A stretch of DNA of 57,472 nt from Chitinophaga pinensis (GCA_943324565.2 CALPMC020000003.1:1-57472); one strand, 5' to 3'; positions 33,933-43,662 are shown, counted from the stretch's first letter. The notes: generated from the sequence alone by a model not told the origin. A program made the numbers and translations.

Positions 33933-34481
33933 TTATTTTTCTTTCTCCTTCTTCTTCACCTCTCTGTCATTTACCAAAACGAATCTTGCGCTTAAGAAAA
34001 TATTGTTTGCCGGGAAGTAATTAGTTGAACTTTTGCGCATCGGAAACAAAAATTGATAGCCTGTTTGTAAATGAATTTGCCAAACTTTATAACCTAAAAC
34101 GGGCGTGAAACCAAAGCGGTATTTTTCGAAGTTGGTTCTTGCACAAATTGTTGCCCCATAAGTTAAACTTATATTATCTTTACGAAACCAATACCCCATA
34201 TCGTAACCTAAAATAGGGTTCCAATTAGAAAAATCGTATGAATAATTGACTCCGAAGTGAAAAGCATTTGTTGATGGCGATTTTAGTTTTCCTTGTTTCC
34301 GTTGACGTTCCAAACCAATTTCACCGGCATAAAATCGACCACTTTGAACACCAAAATAAGGTCCTGTTTTGACAATTGTTTTTTCAATTTTCTTATCACC
34401 AAAAAGCTGTGCGCTTAGTTGGAAATGAACCAAACTAAAAAGAATAAAAAGACTATTTACCGTATTTCTCATGAATTTCAA
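33933..34481 (-). CDS. hypothetical outer-membrane beta-barrel-like protein, 182 aa
   Basis: A signal peptide (MRNTVNSLFILFSLVHFQLSA-Q) precedes alternating hydrophobic/polar strands with Gly and aromatic residues (GPYFGVQSGRFYAGEIGLE, FHFGVNYSYDFS, PILGYDMGYWF, FTPVLGYKVWQIHLQTGYQF), as in small outer-membrane barrels. The C-terminus is basic and lacks the usual terminal Phe. Two starts are possible: 34481 (MKF) and 34472 (MRN); both overlap the end of cvpA by 20-29 bp, so translation is coupled. Beta repeats begin at its stop codon. No specific family is recognised. Confidence 0.6.
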   Translation of the reverse strand: MKFMRNTVNSLFILFSLVHFQLSAQLFGDKKIEKTIVKTGPYFGVQSGRFYAGEIGLERQRKQGKLKSPSTNAFHFGVNYSYDFSNWNPILGYDMGYWFRKDNISLTYGATICARTNFEKYRFGFTPVLGYKVWQIHLQTGYQFLFPMRKSSTNYFPANNIFLSARFVLVNDREVKKKEKEK

Positions 34482-35085
34482 TTACTGTTTTAACATCTTG
34501 TGCATCTATACCTAATGAATCGGCAATTGTTCTAGCTCTTTGCACTTCATCATAGGTCATTTTGGCTTCGTTGGCTGTTTGTTGAATCTCGATAACGTTA
34601 ATGAGTTCGGTATGTTTCACTCCTGGAAGCGAATATTTTAAAACACCTGTATTAAGCGCATACATAAACGACTTTTCTTTGTTTGATTTCTTAATTATCT
34701 TCTCCTCTTTATCAAAGGAAACTAAGAAAACAAGAACGCAAGCGGTCAAATAAAGCCACTTAAAAACGCCAAGTGTTGCTCCAACAACTTTATTAAAAGC
34801 GGATAATTGTGCGATTTTTAACACTTGCTCAAGTGCTTTTCCTCCAAAATAAACCATTGCACCCACCAATAAAAACAACACAATAAAACTAATAGCTGGC
34901 ATATATGAATGTGCTTCTTTCCCAAATTCCATATACTTTGAAAATTTATCCGAAAAGTTAAAAGCAGCATACAATCCAACAACAAGCGCTAAAATTGTAA
35001 AAAGCTCCATAATAAAACCTTTTTGAAATCCTTTCCAAGCGCCATAAAGCAACGGAAGAACCAATAAGATATCTAAAATTTCCAT
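34453..35085 (-). CDS. CvpA family membrane protein
   Basis: The 210-aa protein has four membrane segments and the family opening MEILDILLVLPLLYGAWKGF with the conserved G-x-x-x-G-F. CvpA family members affect colicin V production or biofilm and cell-envelope traits; the molecular role is uncertain. I place the start at 35085, because upstream in-frame sequence to 35319 is Cys- and Phe-rich, not family-like, and would overlap the divergent tadA gene. The C-terminal soluble tail (about 165-210) is helical and acidic. Confidence 0.85.
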   Translation of the reverse strand: MEILDILLVLPLLYGAWKGFQKGFIMELFTILALVVGLYAAFNFSDKFSKYMEFGKEAHSYMPAISFIVLFLLVGAMVYFGGKALEQVLKIAQLSAFNKVVGATLGVFKWLYLTACVLVFLVSFDKEEKIIKKSNKEKSFMYALNTGVLKYSLPGVKHTELINVIEIQQTANEAKMTYDEVQRARTIADSLGIDAQDVKTVIEIHEKYGK

Positions 35086-35184
35086 AGCGGAAAAATAGGG
35101 TGATTTTCTTTTAAAAAATGAATAGTCGTTATTTCTTCTAAACATTTTTTTGTCAGTTATTAATTTAGTTGTTATTCTTGTGAT

Positions 35185-35634
35185 ATGCTGATCAATCCAT
35201 ACAACGACGAATATTTTATGAAACAAGCCTTGCAAGAGGCAAAAAACGCATTTGAAGAAGATGAAGTTCCTGTGGGCGCAGTGATTGTTTGTAAGAATCA
35301 AATTATCGCACGCGGACATAATTTAACAGAAACCTTAACTGATGTTACTGCTCACGCTGAAATTCAAGCTATCACCGCAGCGGCACAGTACTTAGGTGCA
35401 AAATATTTGAAAGAATGTACGCTTTATGTAACTGTTGAACCTTGTTGTATGTGTGCAGGTGCTTTGTTTTGGTCACAAATTGATAAGGTTGTTTTTGGTA
35501 CGCGCGATGAAAAAAGAGGAGCAGGAACAGTAGGTAAAAGTTTATATCATCCTACAACTTTAGTTGTGAATGGTGTTTTAGAAAAAGAATGTTCTGATTT
35601 GATGAAGGATTTTTTCGGAAAAAAAAGGAAATGA
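35185..35634 (+). CDS. tadA: tRNA adenosine(34) deaminase
   Basis: TadA converts adenosine 34 to inosine in tRNA-Arg(ACG), letting it read several codons. The 149-aa protein has the cytidine/deoxycytidylate deaminase zinc site: TAHAEIQAI near 56-64, with the catalytic Glu in HAE, and EPCCMCAGAL near 87-96 (PCxxC). The C-terminal VLEKECSDLMKDFFGKKRK is typical. A TATTCTTG -7-like element lies just before the ATG. It is divergent from cvpA. Confidence 0.95.
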   Translation: MLINPYNDEYFMKQALQEAKNAFEEDEVPVGAVIVCKNQIIARGHNLTETLTDVTAHAEIQAITAAAQYLGAKYLKECTLYVTVEPCCMCAGALFWSQIDKVVFGTRDEKRGAGTVGKSLYHPTTLVVNGVLEKECSDLMKDFFGKKRK

Positions 35635-35755
35635 CTAAATCAATTTTTTGATTGCAATAAAAACAAAGTCTAATCTTAAAAAACAAGTGTTTAATCGAAG
35701 TGAAATCCATTTAGTTAATGTTTGCAAACTAAATTGGCCTTGAATTTCTAGGTTT

Positions 35756-36262
35756 TCACTTCTTTCTCTTAAAAACAGGCACTGTTGAGCAAGGTTCGCC
35801 ATACATTATAGAAAGAACAACGGGCTGTAATTTATTCAATAAGGTCACCATTGCAAATTCTGGACAACTGATGTCGCTGCAACCTTTAATAATCACTCGT
35901 TTTTCCTTGTAATTTTCCAAATCTAAACCTTGAATATTTTCAGCAATTAACTGTTTTTCAAGGTCTGATTTATTTCCAACGACTATAGTTTTTGTGTTAC
36001 CAATCAATGCGGAAGCTACTAGCATAAAAGCCCACGTTGGCACAATAGCGTCCGCAGAACAATGAATATAAATCGCTTTTTCGGTATATTTTGACCAATC
36101 TTCAGATTGAATCCAAGCACGGAAATCTTTTTCTCGAAGTACAAAACCTTGCCATAATTGACTGGCCAAATCAATTTCAATGATTTCAGTTTTCGGTTTA
36201 AAATCAGCCAAATCCATTTGAACTAAACCGCTTTCTTTGACTTTGTTTTTGATTTCTTCCAT
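35756..36262 (-). CDS. DUF2480 family protein
   Basis: The 168-aa soluble protein matches DUF2480: VQMDLADFKPK and IEIDLASQLWQGFVLREKDF, then YIHCSADAIVPTWAFMLVAS near 69-88 and KGCSDISCPEFAMVTLLNKL near 127-146. The family is common in Bacteroidota and of unknown function. It has three conserved Cys (HCSAD, KGCSD, ISCPE) that could bind metal, and the C-terminus is basic. It stands alone with gaps of 121 and 164 bp. Confidence 0.87.
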   Translation of the reverse strand: MEEIKNKVKESGLVQMDLADFKPKTEIIEIDLASQLWQGFVLREKDFRAWIQSEDWSKYTEKAIYIHCSADAIVPTWAFMLVASALIGNTKTIVVGNKSDLEKQLIAENIQGLDLENYKEKRVIIKGCSDISCPEFAMVTLLNKLQPVVLSIMYGEPCSTVPVFKRKK

Positions 36263-36426
36263 AGTACAAATTTAATGACTACTTGAAAACAAATGCTTGA
36301 GATGTGTTTTATTTTGCAGGTAACAAAAAAACGAAGCTTAAAAAGGCTTTTTTTAAAATAATTGACTTACAATCAGCTCAATTTGAGTATTATTTTTCCT
36401 TTGTTTTGGATTAAGTGAAAAATAAA

Positions 36427-36900
36427 TTAATCTTCATCCTCACCAGCAGAAACCTTGAAAGAATTACTCACTTCCGGATGCGTGATTTCTCCACCTGTTT
36501 GACCAGCAGGGTAGGAGAAGTAAATTACAGCAACACTGATTAACAAAACAATATACATTGAAAGGTCTTTAAATGGATGTTTTTTCCAGTTGAACCAGAA
36601 TGCAACTATTGAAAACAAAGCTAAAACATAAGAGAGCCAAGTAAAAGTTTCGGCTGCTTCTTCATGTTCGTGGATTAAGTCGTGACTACGCTTCAATTCT
36701 TCAACAATCTCCTCGGCTCCTTCACCTGTTGAAAAGGCTATAAATGCAAAGATTCCACTGAAAATAAACATCGCCAACGAAACACGCTTGACAATTTCGG
36801 ACTTGAATGCAATACCAACAATTAAAATAATAAGACCTAATAATGGTAGAAAAATTGGAAAGTGATTTACTAGTAAATGTAAGTGTGCTGCGTTGTTCAT
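36427..36900 (-). CDS. DUF2231-like four-helix membrane protein
   Basis: The 157-aa protein has four hydrophobic segments at about 12-30, 36-57, 85-103 and 112-130. The opening NAAHLHLLVNHFPIFLP carries two conserved His before the first helix, and a His/Glu-rich loop (HDLIHEHEEAAE, near 72-83) follows helix two, as in DUF2231 family membrane proteins that may bind haem or metal. The C-terminus is acidic. No partner gene is adjacent. The start is 90 bp from the divergent asnS. Confidence 0.65.
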   Translation of the reverse strand: MNNAAHLHLLVNHFPIFLPLLGLIILIVGIAFKSEIVKRVSLAMFIFSGIFAFIAFSTGEGAEEIVEELKRSHDLIHEHEEAAETFTWLSYVLALFSIVAFWFNWKKHPFKDLSMYIVLLISVAVIYFSYPAGQTGGEITHPEVSNSFKVSAGEDED

Positions 36901-36978
36901 AATTTTTGTTTTAAGTACTAGTTACGGAAAATAGGAGCAAACGTTACGTTTTATTAAACTTTACAATTGTAAATCCAT

Positions 36979-36986
36979 TATTTTTG
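36979..36986 (+). promoter_or_regulatory. asnS -7 promoter element, near-leaderless
   Basis: TATTTTTG matches TAnnTTTG and its last G lies 5 bp before the ATG at 36991, the same distance as for mnmE and the globin gene. No exact -33 TTTG is seen at the usual spacing. Confidence 0.55.
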
Positions 36987-36990
36987 CAGT

Positions 36991-38439
36991 ATGAAAAGAT
37001 GGAGAATTAAAGAAATTTTAGGCCAAGAAGGTCAATCGCTAATAAACACAGAAATAACAGTAAAAGGTTGGGTGCGTGCATTTCGTTCCAATCGTTTTAT
37101 ACAAGTCAACGACGGATCATGCATGGGAACAATACAAGCCGTTGTTGATTTTGAAAAATTCGACGAAGCTTTACTAAAACGTATCACTACTGCATCATCA
37201 GTAGCTTTAACAGGAAATTTAGTTGAATCGCAAGGCTCAGGACAAGCGGTTGAATTACAGGTAAATACAATTGAAATTTTGGGTGATGCTCATCCAGATG
37301 ATGTTCAAAAAACGGTCATGCAACCAAAACGTCACAGTTTGGATTTTTTGCGTGAACAAGCACATTTACGATTCAGAACAAATACGTTCGGTGCGGTTTT
37401 TAGAATTCGTCATTCGGTTGCTTATGCCATTCATAAATTCTTTAATGACCGTGGATTTTTCTATTTGCACACGCCAATCATCACCGGTTCTGATGCAGAA
37501 GGTGCTGGTGAAATGTTCCATGTTTCGACATTAGACCCTAAGAATCCACCACTAAATGAAGACGGTTCTATCAATTACAAAGAAGATTTTTTTGGAAAAT
37601 CAGTGAACTTAACCGTTTCCGGACAGTTGGAAGCAGAGTTAGCGGCTTTGGCTTTAGGACAAGTGTACACGTTTGGACCAACTTTTCGTGCTGAAAATTC
37701 AAATACTTCCCGTCACTTGGCGGAGTTTTGGATGATTGAACCAGAAGTGGCATTCAACGACTTGAAAGACAACATGGATTTGACGGAAGATTTCTTGAAA
37801 TATATCTGTTCATACATCGTTGATAATTGCGAAGAAGATTTGAAATTCTTAGACGATCGCGACAAACAAGAGCAAGCGCAAAAACCTCAAAATGAGCGCA
37901 ATGAATTGTCTTTAATCGAGCGTTTGCAATTTGTCATCAACAATCCATTCAAACGTTTGACTTATACTGAAGCGATTGACGTGTTGATGAATTCAAACCA
38001 CTACAAAAAGAAAAAATTTAAATATCCTGTTGAATGGGGCATTGACTTACAAAGTGAGCACGAGCGTTATTTAGTGGAAAAAGAATTCAATTGCCCAGTG
38101 ATTTTAACAGATTATCCAGCGAAAATCAAAGCGTTCTACATGCGTTTGAACGAAGATGGAAAAACAGTGGCAGCAATGGATGTTCTATTCCCTGGAATTG
38201 GGGAAATTGTTGGAGGTTCGCAACGAGAAGAACGCTACGACCAACTATTGAAAAAATGCGAAGAGTTTAATATTCCTGCAGAAGAATTATGGTGGTATAT
38301 GGACACGCGTAAATTCGGTACTGTTCCCCACGCAGGTTTTGGTTTAGGCTTCGAACGTATGGTGATGTTTGTTACAGGAATGTCAAATATTCGCGACGTA
38401 ATTCCTTTCCCAAGAACGCCACAAAACGCGGAGTTTTAA
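36991..38439 (+). CDS. asnS: asparagine--tRNA ligase
   Basis: AsnRS charges tRNA-Asn with asparagine. The 482-aa protein has an N-terminal OB-fold anticodon-binding domain (about 18-110; [22 protein letters not shown]) and a class II catalytic core: motif 2 near [26 protein letters not shown] (about 228-253) and motif 3 at [15 protein letters not shown] near 452-466. Length and motifs fit AsnRS rather than AspRS. It is transcribed from its own promoter with almost no 5' leader. Confidence 0.96.
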   Translation: MKRWRIKEILGQEGQSLINTEITVKGWVRAFRSNRFIQVNDGSCMGTIQAVVDFEKFDEALLKRITTASSVALTGNLVESQGSGQAVELQVNTIEILGDAHPDDVQKTVMQPKRHSLDFLREQAHLRFRTNTFGAVFRIRHSVAYAIHKFFNDRGFFYLHTPIITGSDAEGAGEMFHVSTLDPKNPPLNEDGSINYKEDFFGKSVNLTVSGQLEAELAALALGQVYTFGPTFRAENSNTSRHLAEFWMIEPEVAFNDLKDNMDLTEDFLKYICSYIVDNCEEDLKFLDDRDKQEQAQKPQNERNELSLIERLQFVINNPFKRLTYTEAIDVLMNSNHYKKKKFKYPVEWGIDLQSEHERYLVEKEFNCPVILTDYPAKIKAFYMRLNEDGKTVAAMDVLFPGIGEIVGGSQREERYDQLLKKCEEFNIPAEELWWYMDTRKFGTVPHAGFGLGFERMVMFVTGMSNIRDVIPFPRTPQNAEF

Positions 38440-38544
38440 GCAGAAATTTCGATTGAAATAATATACCAATAACTAATTTTAAGTTGTTGTTGGTTTTAAT
38501 CTTGATATACTTTTTACTTTTCCAAACAGTCCGTTCTAAATCCC

Positions 38545-38552
38545 TAAATTTG
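38545..38552 (+). promoter_or_regulatory. -7 promoter element of the MazG-like gene
   Basis: TAAATTTG matches TAnnTTTG and lies 22 bp before the ATG at 38575. It would serve the MazG-like gene and the coupled DEAD-like gene. Confidence 0.5.
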
Positions 38553-38574
38553 CGAGCGCTCAAAAATTTTGCTT

Positions 38575-38910
38575 ATGAATGAAATTACGATCAAGCAAGC
38601 TCAAAAAACAGTTGACGATTGGATTAAAACAATTGGTATTCGCTATTTCGATGAAATGACCAACACTGCCATTTTAATGGAAGAAGTAGGAGAGGTTGCA
38701 AGAATTATGGCGCGCAGATACGGTGAACAAAGCGAAAAAGAAAGTGACAAAAACAAAGATTTGGGAGATGAAATGGCCGATGTTTTATTCGTTCTAATTT
38801 GTCTTGCTAACCAAACAGGAATAGACTTAGAACAAGCTTTGATTAAAAATTTAGACAAGAAAACAATGCGTGATAAAGAACGTCATGCGACTAATCCAAA
38901 ATTAAAATAA
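38575..38910 (+). CDS. MazG-like nucleotide pyrophosphohydrolase
   Basis: The 111-aa protein is an all-alpha NTP pyrophosphatase: the metal site is LMEEVGEVAR near 29-38 and DEMADVLFVLICLAN near 64-78, giving ExxE and ExxD. The family hydrolyses NTPs (often damaged or non-canonical) to NMP and PPi. I choose the ATG at 38575 over an in-frame TTG two codons upstream. Its stop overlaps the ATG of the next gene by one base, so the two are coupled. Confidence 0.88.
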   Translation: MNEITIKQAQKTVDDWIKTIGIRYFDEMTNTAILMEEVGEVARIMARRYGEQSEKESDKNKDLGDEMADVLFVLICLANQTGIDLEQALIKNLDKKTMRDKERHATNPKLK

Positions 38911-39467
38911 TGACAGAATTAAGCTCCAATTACAGCGAACGATTAATCAAAACACTAAAAGCTGGACATTCTGTTTTATCCATAGCTGGTCCAGAAAATT
39001 ACGGTGAATTATTGCCAGAAATTGTAAAACTATTTGTTCCCGAAGCAGCTGAAGGTTCTCCAAGAGCAATCATTTTAGTTGCAAACGATGACGGTGCAAA
39101 AGCTTATCATGAAGCGATGGCAAAGGCTGTAAAAGCGTTAGATTTAACTGTTGATTTGGTTTTCGAAAAAGGAAGTAAACTAAAGCAACGCAACGATTTG
39201 TTTGACGGTACAGAAATAATAATCGGAACTACTCGTCGAGTTTGTGAATTGTATTTTCAAAATGGATTCAATATTGGAAAGTTAAAATTATTTGTAATTC
39301 TTCAAATTGATGAGCAAATTCGTGCTGGAAGCAAAGGATATATTTCTCGATTGGCAGAAAGTTTACCTAAATGTCGTCAGTTGGTCTTTTCAAGAGTGGA
39401 GGATGAAGAAAGATTGAACGATTATATGGAAACGTTTATTGGAAACTACCAAGTGGTGGAAGCGTGA
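38910..39467 (+). CDS. degenerate DEAD-box helicase-like protein
   Basis: The 185-aa protein follows the layout of the first RecA domain of DEAD-box helicases: SPRAIILVANDDGAKAYHEAM (motif Ia region), EIIIGTTRRVCELYFQNGFN near 101-120 (Ib), KLKLFVILQIDEQIRAGSKG near 123-142 where the DEAD motif should be, and CRQLVFSRVEDEE (motif III region). Motif I (GxGKT) is replaced by GPENYGE and DEAD reads QIDEQ. ATP hydrolysis is therefore unlikely. Short helicase-like proteins of this kind occur in other Bacteroidota; it may bind RNA or regulate. It is translationally coupled to the MazG-like gene. Confidence 0.6.
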   Translation: MTELSSNYSERLIKTLKAGHSVLSIAGPENYGELLPEIVKLFVPEAAEGSPRAIILVANDDGAKAYHEAMAKAVKALDLTVDLVFEKGSKLKQRNDLFDGTEIIIGTTRRVCELYFQNGFNIGKLKLFVILQIDEQIRAGSKGYISRLAESLPKCRQLVFSRVEDEERLNDYMETFIGNYQVVEA

Positions 39468-39477
39468 GGGGATAATG

Positions 39478-39562
39478 GATTACAGATTGGAAGATTGCAG
39501 ATTAAAAAAACCCTTAATTGTTGACCGAGGCTCTCGTGTTGACTGAGGCTCTCGAAGGCAAC
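39478..39562. repeat. short intergenic repeats: GATTRCAGATT pair and CTGAGGCTCTCGAAG units
   Basis: GATTACAGATT (39478-39488) and GATTGCAGATT (39493-39503) are spaced by 4 bp. Two tandem copies of a GTTGAC(C/T)GAGGCTCTCG unit then follow from 39520 to about 39562; the second ends AAGGCAAC, which pairs with GTTG at its start. A related hairpin is at 50073-50103. Elements with a CTGAGG...CTCGAAG core are dispersed in many Bacteroidota genomes and may act as transcript ends between convergent genes. Confidence 0.6.
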
Positions 39563-39572
39563 ACCACCCAAT

Positions 39573-42500
39573 TTAAATATCCTGTAAATCAACCATTCGC
39601 ATTGCGATAAATGCTTTTAGAACACGTTCGCCAACACCAGGAACTTCAACGTGAATCAAATACATTCCGGAGGCGATTGGAATATTTGCTTCGTTGGTCA
39701 AAGTCCAATCTTGATAGGTTATCGGACTGTCTTTTTCAAATCTTCTAACTCGTTTTCCGTTACTAGTATAAATCGTAATAGTACAACGTTCTGGCAAGTT
39801 GGTGATTTTTATGCGGTTATCTAAGCGATTTCGTTCGTATTCTGAAAAGGCATTATACGGATTTGGAACGACATTGATTAAATCAAGTGCGTCTTTCAAG
39901 GCATTCACACTTCCAATTAAGGTGCGCTCTGTTTTCATACTCCAAGAATACATTGGTTTTCCTCCGTTTTTTCCTGTGGTAACTAGGTTCTTGTATTCTT
40001 TATTGATGCGAAGTTTAATAATAGCATCTGTTGAAAGTAAACTTTGTCCAGTTCGCAACATTGGATACATCACCCAAGACATACTTCCATAAAGTTCTCG
40101 TTTAGCTTGTGCAGAATTTGTTTCAACTTCTGACCATTTTTGATAGAGAAAGTTACTTGCCGTGTTTTCGGCTTCACTTGGAACATAAGCTGGAAAATCA
40201 AACCCAGGAACATATCCGTTGAGACTTGCTTGCTTGTAACTGAATATATAAATTGGATGAACTCCACCCATTAAAGGCGTTCCAACGTTGCTCACCAATC
40301 GTTCTGTCGGATTCCAAATCATATCCGCGCCATTTTCTCCACCTAAGAATGAATTTTCTCCAAAAGCCATATAAAGTCTAGCACCAGATTCTAAATCAAT
40401 GGCATATCCAGGAAACCAACCCATTCCATTTCCAGTGCCATCAGGTTGACCATTTTTACCCACGCTTGGACTTTTGCGCATTCCACCAGACAGAGCATTC
40501 CCAATATTTAAATTAGCATCTCTTCCTGTTTCAATAACCGGACAACGCGTCCATAAAGATTGATTGGTCGTGAAAACAATATTTACACTTGGTAAAAAAC
40601 TGATGGAAGAATTTGATTTAGCTGAGCCAGGACCAGCTGTAAAATTGTAGTATGATAAAGGCATTTTATCCGCTTGATAACCAACCAAACGATGTGGAGC
40701 AATAATTCCGTCTAATAATCCTTCAAATTTGCTATCGTCATCAACGGTCGTTTCATCTTTGTAATTACAAGGATTTAAATACGTTGGTCCATCAGGTAAA
40801 CAATCTAAGTCTTGGTCGGGAGTATAATCTCCTGAGCGAATCCAATTGGTTGGATAAAAGGCATCGTTGTCTTGAACACCTGTCAACCAACGTTTAGAAG
40901 AATCTGCAAATGTCAAGGAAGACTCAATCATTGTTGTTGTCTTTGATGGTAAACCAGCTGCAGTTGTGAAGAAATATCTTTCTTGGTAAATTTGAACTGA
41001 AATTCCCCATTGCGGAATAATTTGTTCGTTGTCGTTTGCAATTGTTAGTTGTGAGGAAACTGAATCGAGTAGTTCTCCATCTTTTTCATCGTAGCGATAA
41101 ACAATCCAAGAGGCTGTATCAGCAGCGTTTCCAGATGTTCCAGAAGTATAATTTCTAAATTTACATTCAAAATAACCATCTGCAAGGTTTAATGGGTCAA
41201 CGACTTTTACATTGATTGGTGTTTTTCCATTTTTATAAGTTGGTGTGTCAAAGAATCCATTTTCAAGAATTGTCGCAAGCGAATTATCTGTCAATTCTAA
41301 AGCTCGATTTCCATTTCCGTAACCATCTAATCTGGTAATTTCTGGCGACATTCCATATTCCAAATAATGTAAAGTTCCACCCGCTTCTGGTTGCGGATTG
41401 TGAGGGATTGCTTCCATTACTTTCACTTCGCCAACAGCTGCTTTTCTACTTGCGATGTATCTTTTCTTTTGGCCGTCAATCGAACTTGGATCGTCGGGAA
41501 TATATTGCTTGAAATTGTTATGTGCATAAGCAACTGCAATGAAATAATAACGCTTGAAATTTACCAATTTAGGACTTCCCAATGCAAATAAATCCCGTTC
41601 CACTCTGAAACTGTGACGAATTCCTTTGTTATCTCCATTCACGCGTTCAACAGGGATACTTGCGTTCAAATCGTCGCTAAATTCAAAATTGATGATTTTA
41701 CTGATGTTGTCTTTGATATCACATTGAGCGACTAATCTTGCTTTTGCTGGATCGCTCAAGTCAGAAACAGAAGTTTTGTTGTCTTTTAATTGATAAATCT
41801 GATAGCCCTGAAAGCGATAAAAATTGTCAGAATTTGGATTTCCAGAAACAATAAAAGGATCAAACTCAGCGTATTTTTCATTGAAATTATTAGAATTTGA
41901 TGGATTTGAAATCGTTAAAATGACTTCATTACTCAATTCTTGAATTTGTAAATCTGGAGCGTGCGGTCCTTCTAAAACTTTAAAACAATTTTCAAAAAGA
42001 GCTTGTGCTTTGTCATCGGCACGTCTTAAAGATTCAACTGATTCAAAAGGTTCGCCAGTAGTTGAACGAGCCCAAGCAACCCCAACTGTGATATTATTTA
42101 CAGCTCCTGGTTTTAAAACAAAAGGTCCTGCGGATTGCACAAAACGTCGATCGTTTGGAGTATTATTGGCTGTTTGTTCTGTCCAATTTGCTTGTGGTAC
42201 ACCACCAGTTCCCCAGCCAAGTGGGTCGGTTGTCCCTGGAAACATAAAATCACAAGGCACTAATGGATTTGCTTCTGGAGAAGAAATATGTCCACTTCCA
42301 CCGTAAACAAATTTGCTTCCATCTTTCCATATTCCTCTAAGATAATTATAATAATCAGAAGCGCTTGTGGGGTCTGTTTGACTTGGATTAGCACCATTTG
42401 TTGTGTTAGAATAGTACAAAAATCTTCTCATACCAAAGCGCTCATTGTCAATAATATTATCGCCAAAACCAATTCCGTTTAACGCTTCATTATTTCCAAT

Positions 42501-43604
42501 TCCAAAAGCATTATCGATTCCGTCGTTATCTTGATATGGTCCTTCAAAAAAATCAACCCCAACTGCTGGAGGGGAATAACCATAACCTTTATAACCTGCA
42601 TTGTCACCATCAAAATTATCGCCGTTGTAATAATATCCCAAACCTCTGCTTACATCACAACCGGTATAATCATCTTGTGGATCACCAAGCGCTCCGTCAG
42701 TGAAAAATCCGAAATAGGTATTGTAAAGCGTTTGTGTTCCACGATTGATTAATTCATAATTATAAAAAGTCATATTATTGATTTCATCGTTGGAAGAAAA
42801 AGCAAAAGCTTGTGCTCTAATTTCCATCCCAATTGGGTCAGCACCCGTTTCGGTATGAATATTTCCTTTATCATTCATTACCCACCAAAAATTCTGGTCG
42901 CCATAAAGGGAAACCTTACGGTCAACACTACATTCTTTTGTACGTTTCAAGTCATACCAAGGGAAATCACCATCTTGCCAATTGTAGTTTCCATCACTAT
43001 TAAAATCAAAAAAGGGTGCTAAATAATAATCTTGACCTTGCGAAACATCACCGTGAGCAGGCCAATTTTTTATCACTTCTGGAACTTTATAACCTGGAAA
43101 TAATTCACTTTGCGTATTGGTTCCGTTCGTATTATCAGCGATTCCTGCTTCGTACCAAGCGTTAAACTCGCGCACCATATCTTGTGTGGTCACAAAATGT
43201 TTGTCGTATTTTTTACAGTTTTCGTAATTCGTTTCAGCTGTAACGTTTGACAAAGGTCCCGACCAATAATCTTGACCATTTCGATAACGCAATGCTGCCA
43301 ATTTAAGTTGATTGTTTACATCAGTTCCCCCCAACCACAAGGCCGCTGTGAAAAGCGCCATAATCCCAGAATTTTTTGGGATTTCATACATTGAATTATT
43401 TTGATTCGGAATCTGCCAAAGATTTCCTGCTGTATGAATCATAGCACGCACATTGTTCAACTCCATGAAAGTTGTGGTTGTTGGTGGTGCACATCCTGCT
43501 GCTTTTGCTGGTGGAGTTTTTATTTTATAGGTGCCATTGAAAACTTGGGAAAAGCTCACAAGGGTTAGATTAATTGAAATAAAAAAAACTAGAAACCGCA
43601 GCAT
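39573..43604 (-). CDS. large surface protein with T9SS sorting domain, 1343 aa
   Basis: A signal peptide (1-20, VSFS-Q) precedes a long, mostly beta-rich protein with many Asn, Gly and aromatic residues. A Ca-binding-like loop DFNSDGNYNWQDGDFPWYD lies at about 200-218 and a second D/N/G-rich stretch near 330-375. The C-terminal 90 residues form a T9SS type A sorting domain (NVVPNPYNAFSEYE, RIKITNLPERCTITIYTSNG, GMYLIHVEVPG). It is predicted to be secreted by the type IX system and displayed at the surface. No enzyme motif is recognised. The gene is divergent from the globin gene, with 58 bp between starts. Confidence 0.8.
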   Translation of the reverse strand: MLRFLVFFISINLTLVSFSQVFNGTYKIKTPPAKAAGCAPPTTTTFMELNNVRAMIHTAGNLWQIPNQNNSMYEIPKNSGIMALFTAALWLGGTDVNNQLKLAALRYRNGQDYWSGPLSNVTAETNYENCKKYDKHFVTTQDMVREFNAWYEAGIADNTNGTNTQSELFPGYKVPEVIKNWPAHGDVSQGQDYYLAPFFDFNSDGNYNWQDGDFPWYDLKRTKECSVDRKVSLYGDQNFWWVMNDKGNIHTETGADPIGMEIRAQAFAFSSNDEINNMTFYNYELINRGTQTLYNTYFGFFTDGALGDPQDDYTGCDVSRGLGYYYNGDNFDGDNAGYKGYGYSPPAVGVDFFEGPYQDNDGIDNAFGIGNNEALNGIGFGDNIIDNERFGMRRFLYYSNTTNGANPSQTDPTSASDYYNYLRGIWKDGSKFVYGGSGHISSPEANPLVPCDFMFPGTTDPLGWGTGGVPQANWTEQTANNTPNDRRFVQSAGPFVLKPGAVNNITVGVAWARSTTGEPFESVESLRRADDKAQALFENCFKVLEGPHAPDLQIQELSNEVILTISNPSNSNNFNEKYAEFDPFIVSGNPNSDNFYRFQGYQIYQLKDNKTSVSDLSDPAKARLVAQCDIKDNISKIINFEFSDDLNASIPVERVNGDNKGIRHSFRVERDLFALGSPKLVNFKRYYFIAVAYAHNNFKQYIPDDPSSIDGQKKRYIASRKAAVGEVKVMEAIPHNPQPEAGGTLHYLEYGMSPEITRLDGYGNGNRALELTDNSLATILENGFFDTPTYKNGKTPINVKVVDPLNLADGYFECKFRNYTSGTSGNAADTASWIVYRYDEKDGELLDSVSSQLTIANDNEQIIPQWGISVQIYQERYFFTTAAGLPSKTTTMIESSLTFADSSKRWLTGVQDNDAFYPTNWIRSGDYTPDQDLDCLPDGPTYLNPCNYKDETTVDDDSKFEGLLDGIIAPHRLVGYQADKMPLSYYNFTAGPGSAKSNSSISFLPSVNIVFTTNQSLWTRCPVIETGRDANLNIGNALSGGMRKSPSVGKNGQPDGTGNGMGWFPGYAIDLESGARLYMAFGENSFLGGENGADMIWNPTERLVSNVGTPLMGGVHPIYIFSYKQASLNGYVPGFDFPAYVPSEAENTASNFLYQKWSEVETNSAQAKRELYGSMSWVMYPMLRTGQSLLSTDAIIKLRINKEYKNLVTTGKNGGKPMYSWSMKTERTLIGSVNALKDALDLINVVPNPYNAFSEYERNRLDNRIKITNLPERCTITIYTSNGKRVRRFEKDSPITYQDWTLTNEANIPIASGMYLIHVEVPGVGERVLKAFIAMRMVDLQDI

Positions 43605-43650
43605 TTTTATGAATTTGCTATGAATTTAGAAATAAAATACGTGGTAATCG

Positions 43651-43658
43651 TAACTTTG
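43651..43658 (+). promoter_or_regulatory. -7 promoter element of the globin gene, near-leaderless
   Basis: TAACTTTG matches TAnnTTTG and its last G is 5 bp before the ATG at 43663, as for mnmE and asnS. Confidence 0.55.
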
Positions 43659-43662
43659 AATC

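Noticed and set aside
34453..35319. Longer version of cvpA starting at 35319
   Set aside because: The extra N-terminal 78 residues are Cys-, Phe- and His-rich, not family-like, and lie antisense to the start of tadA. The start at 35085 gives the standard CvpA opening.
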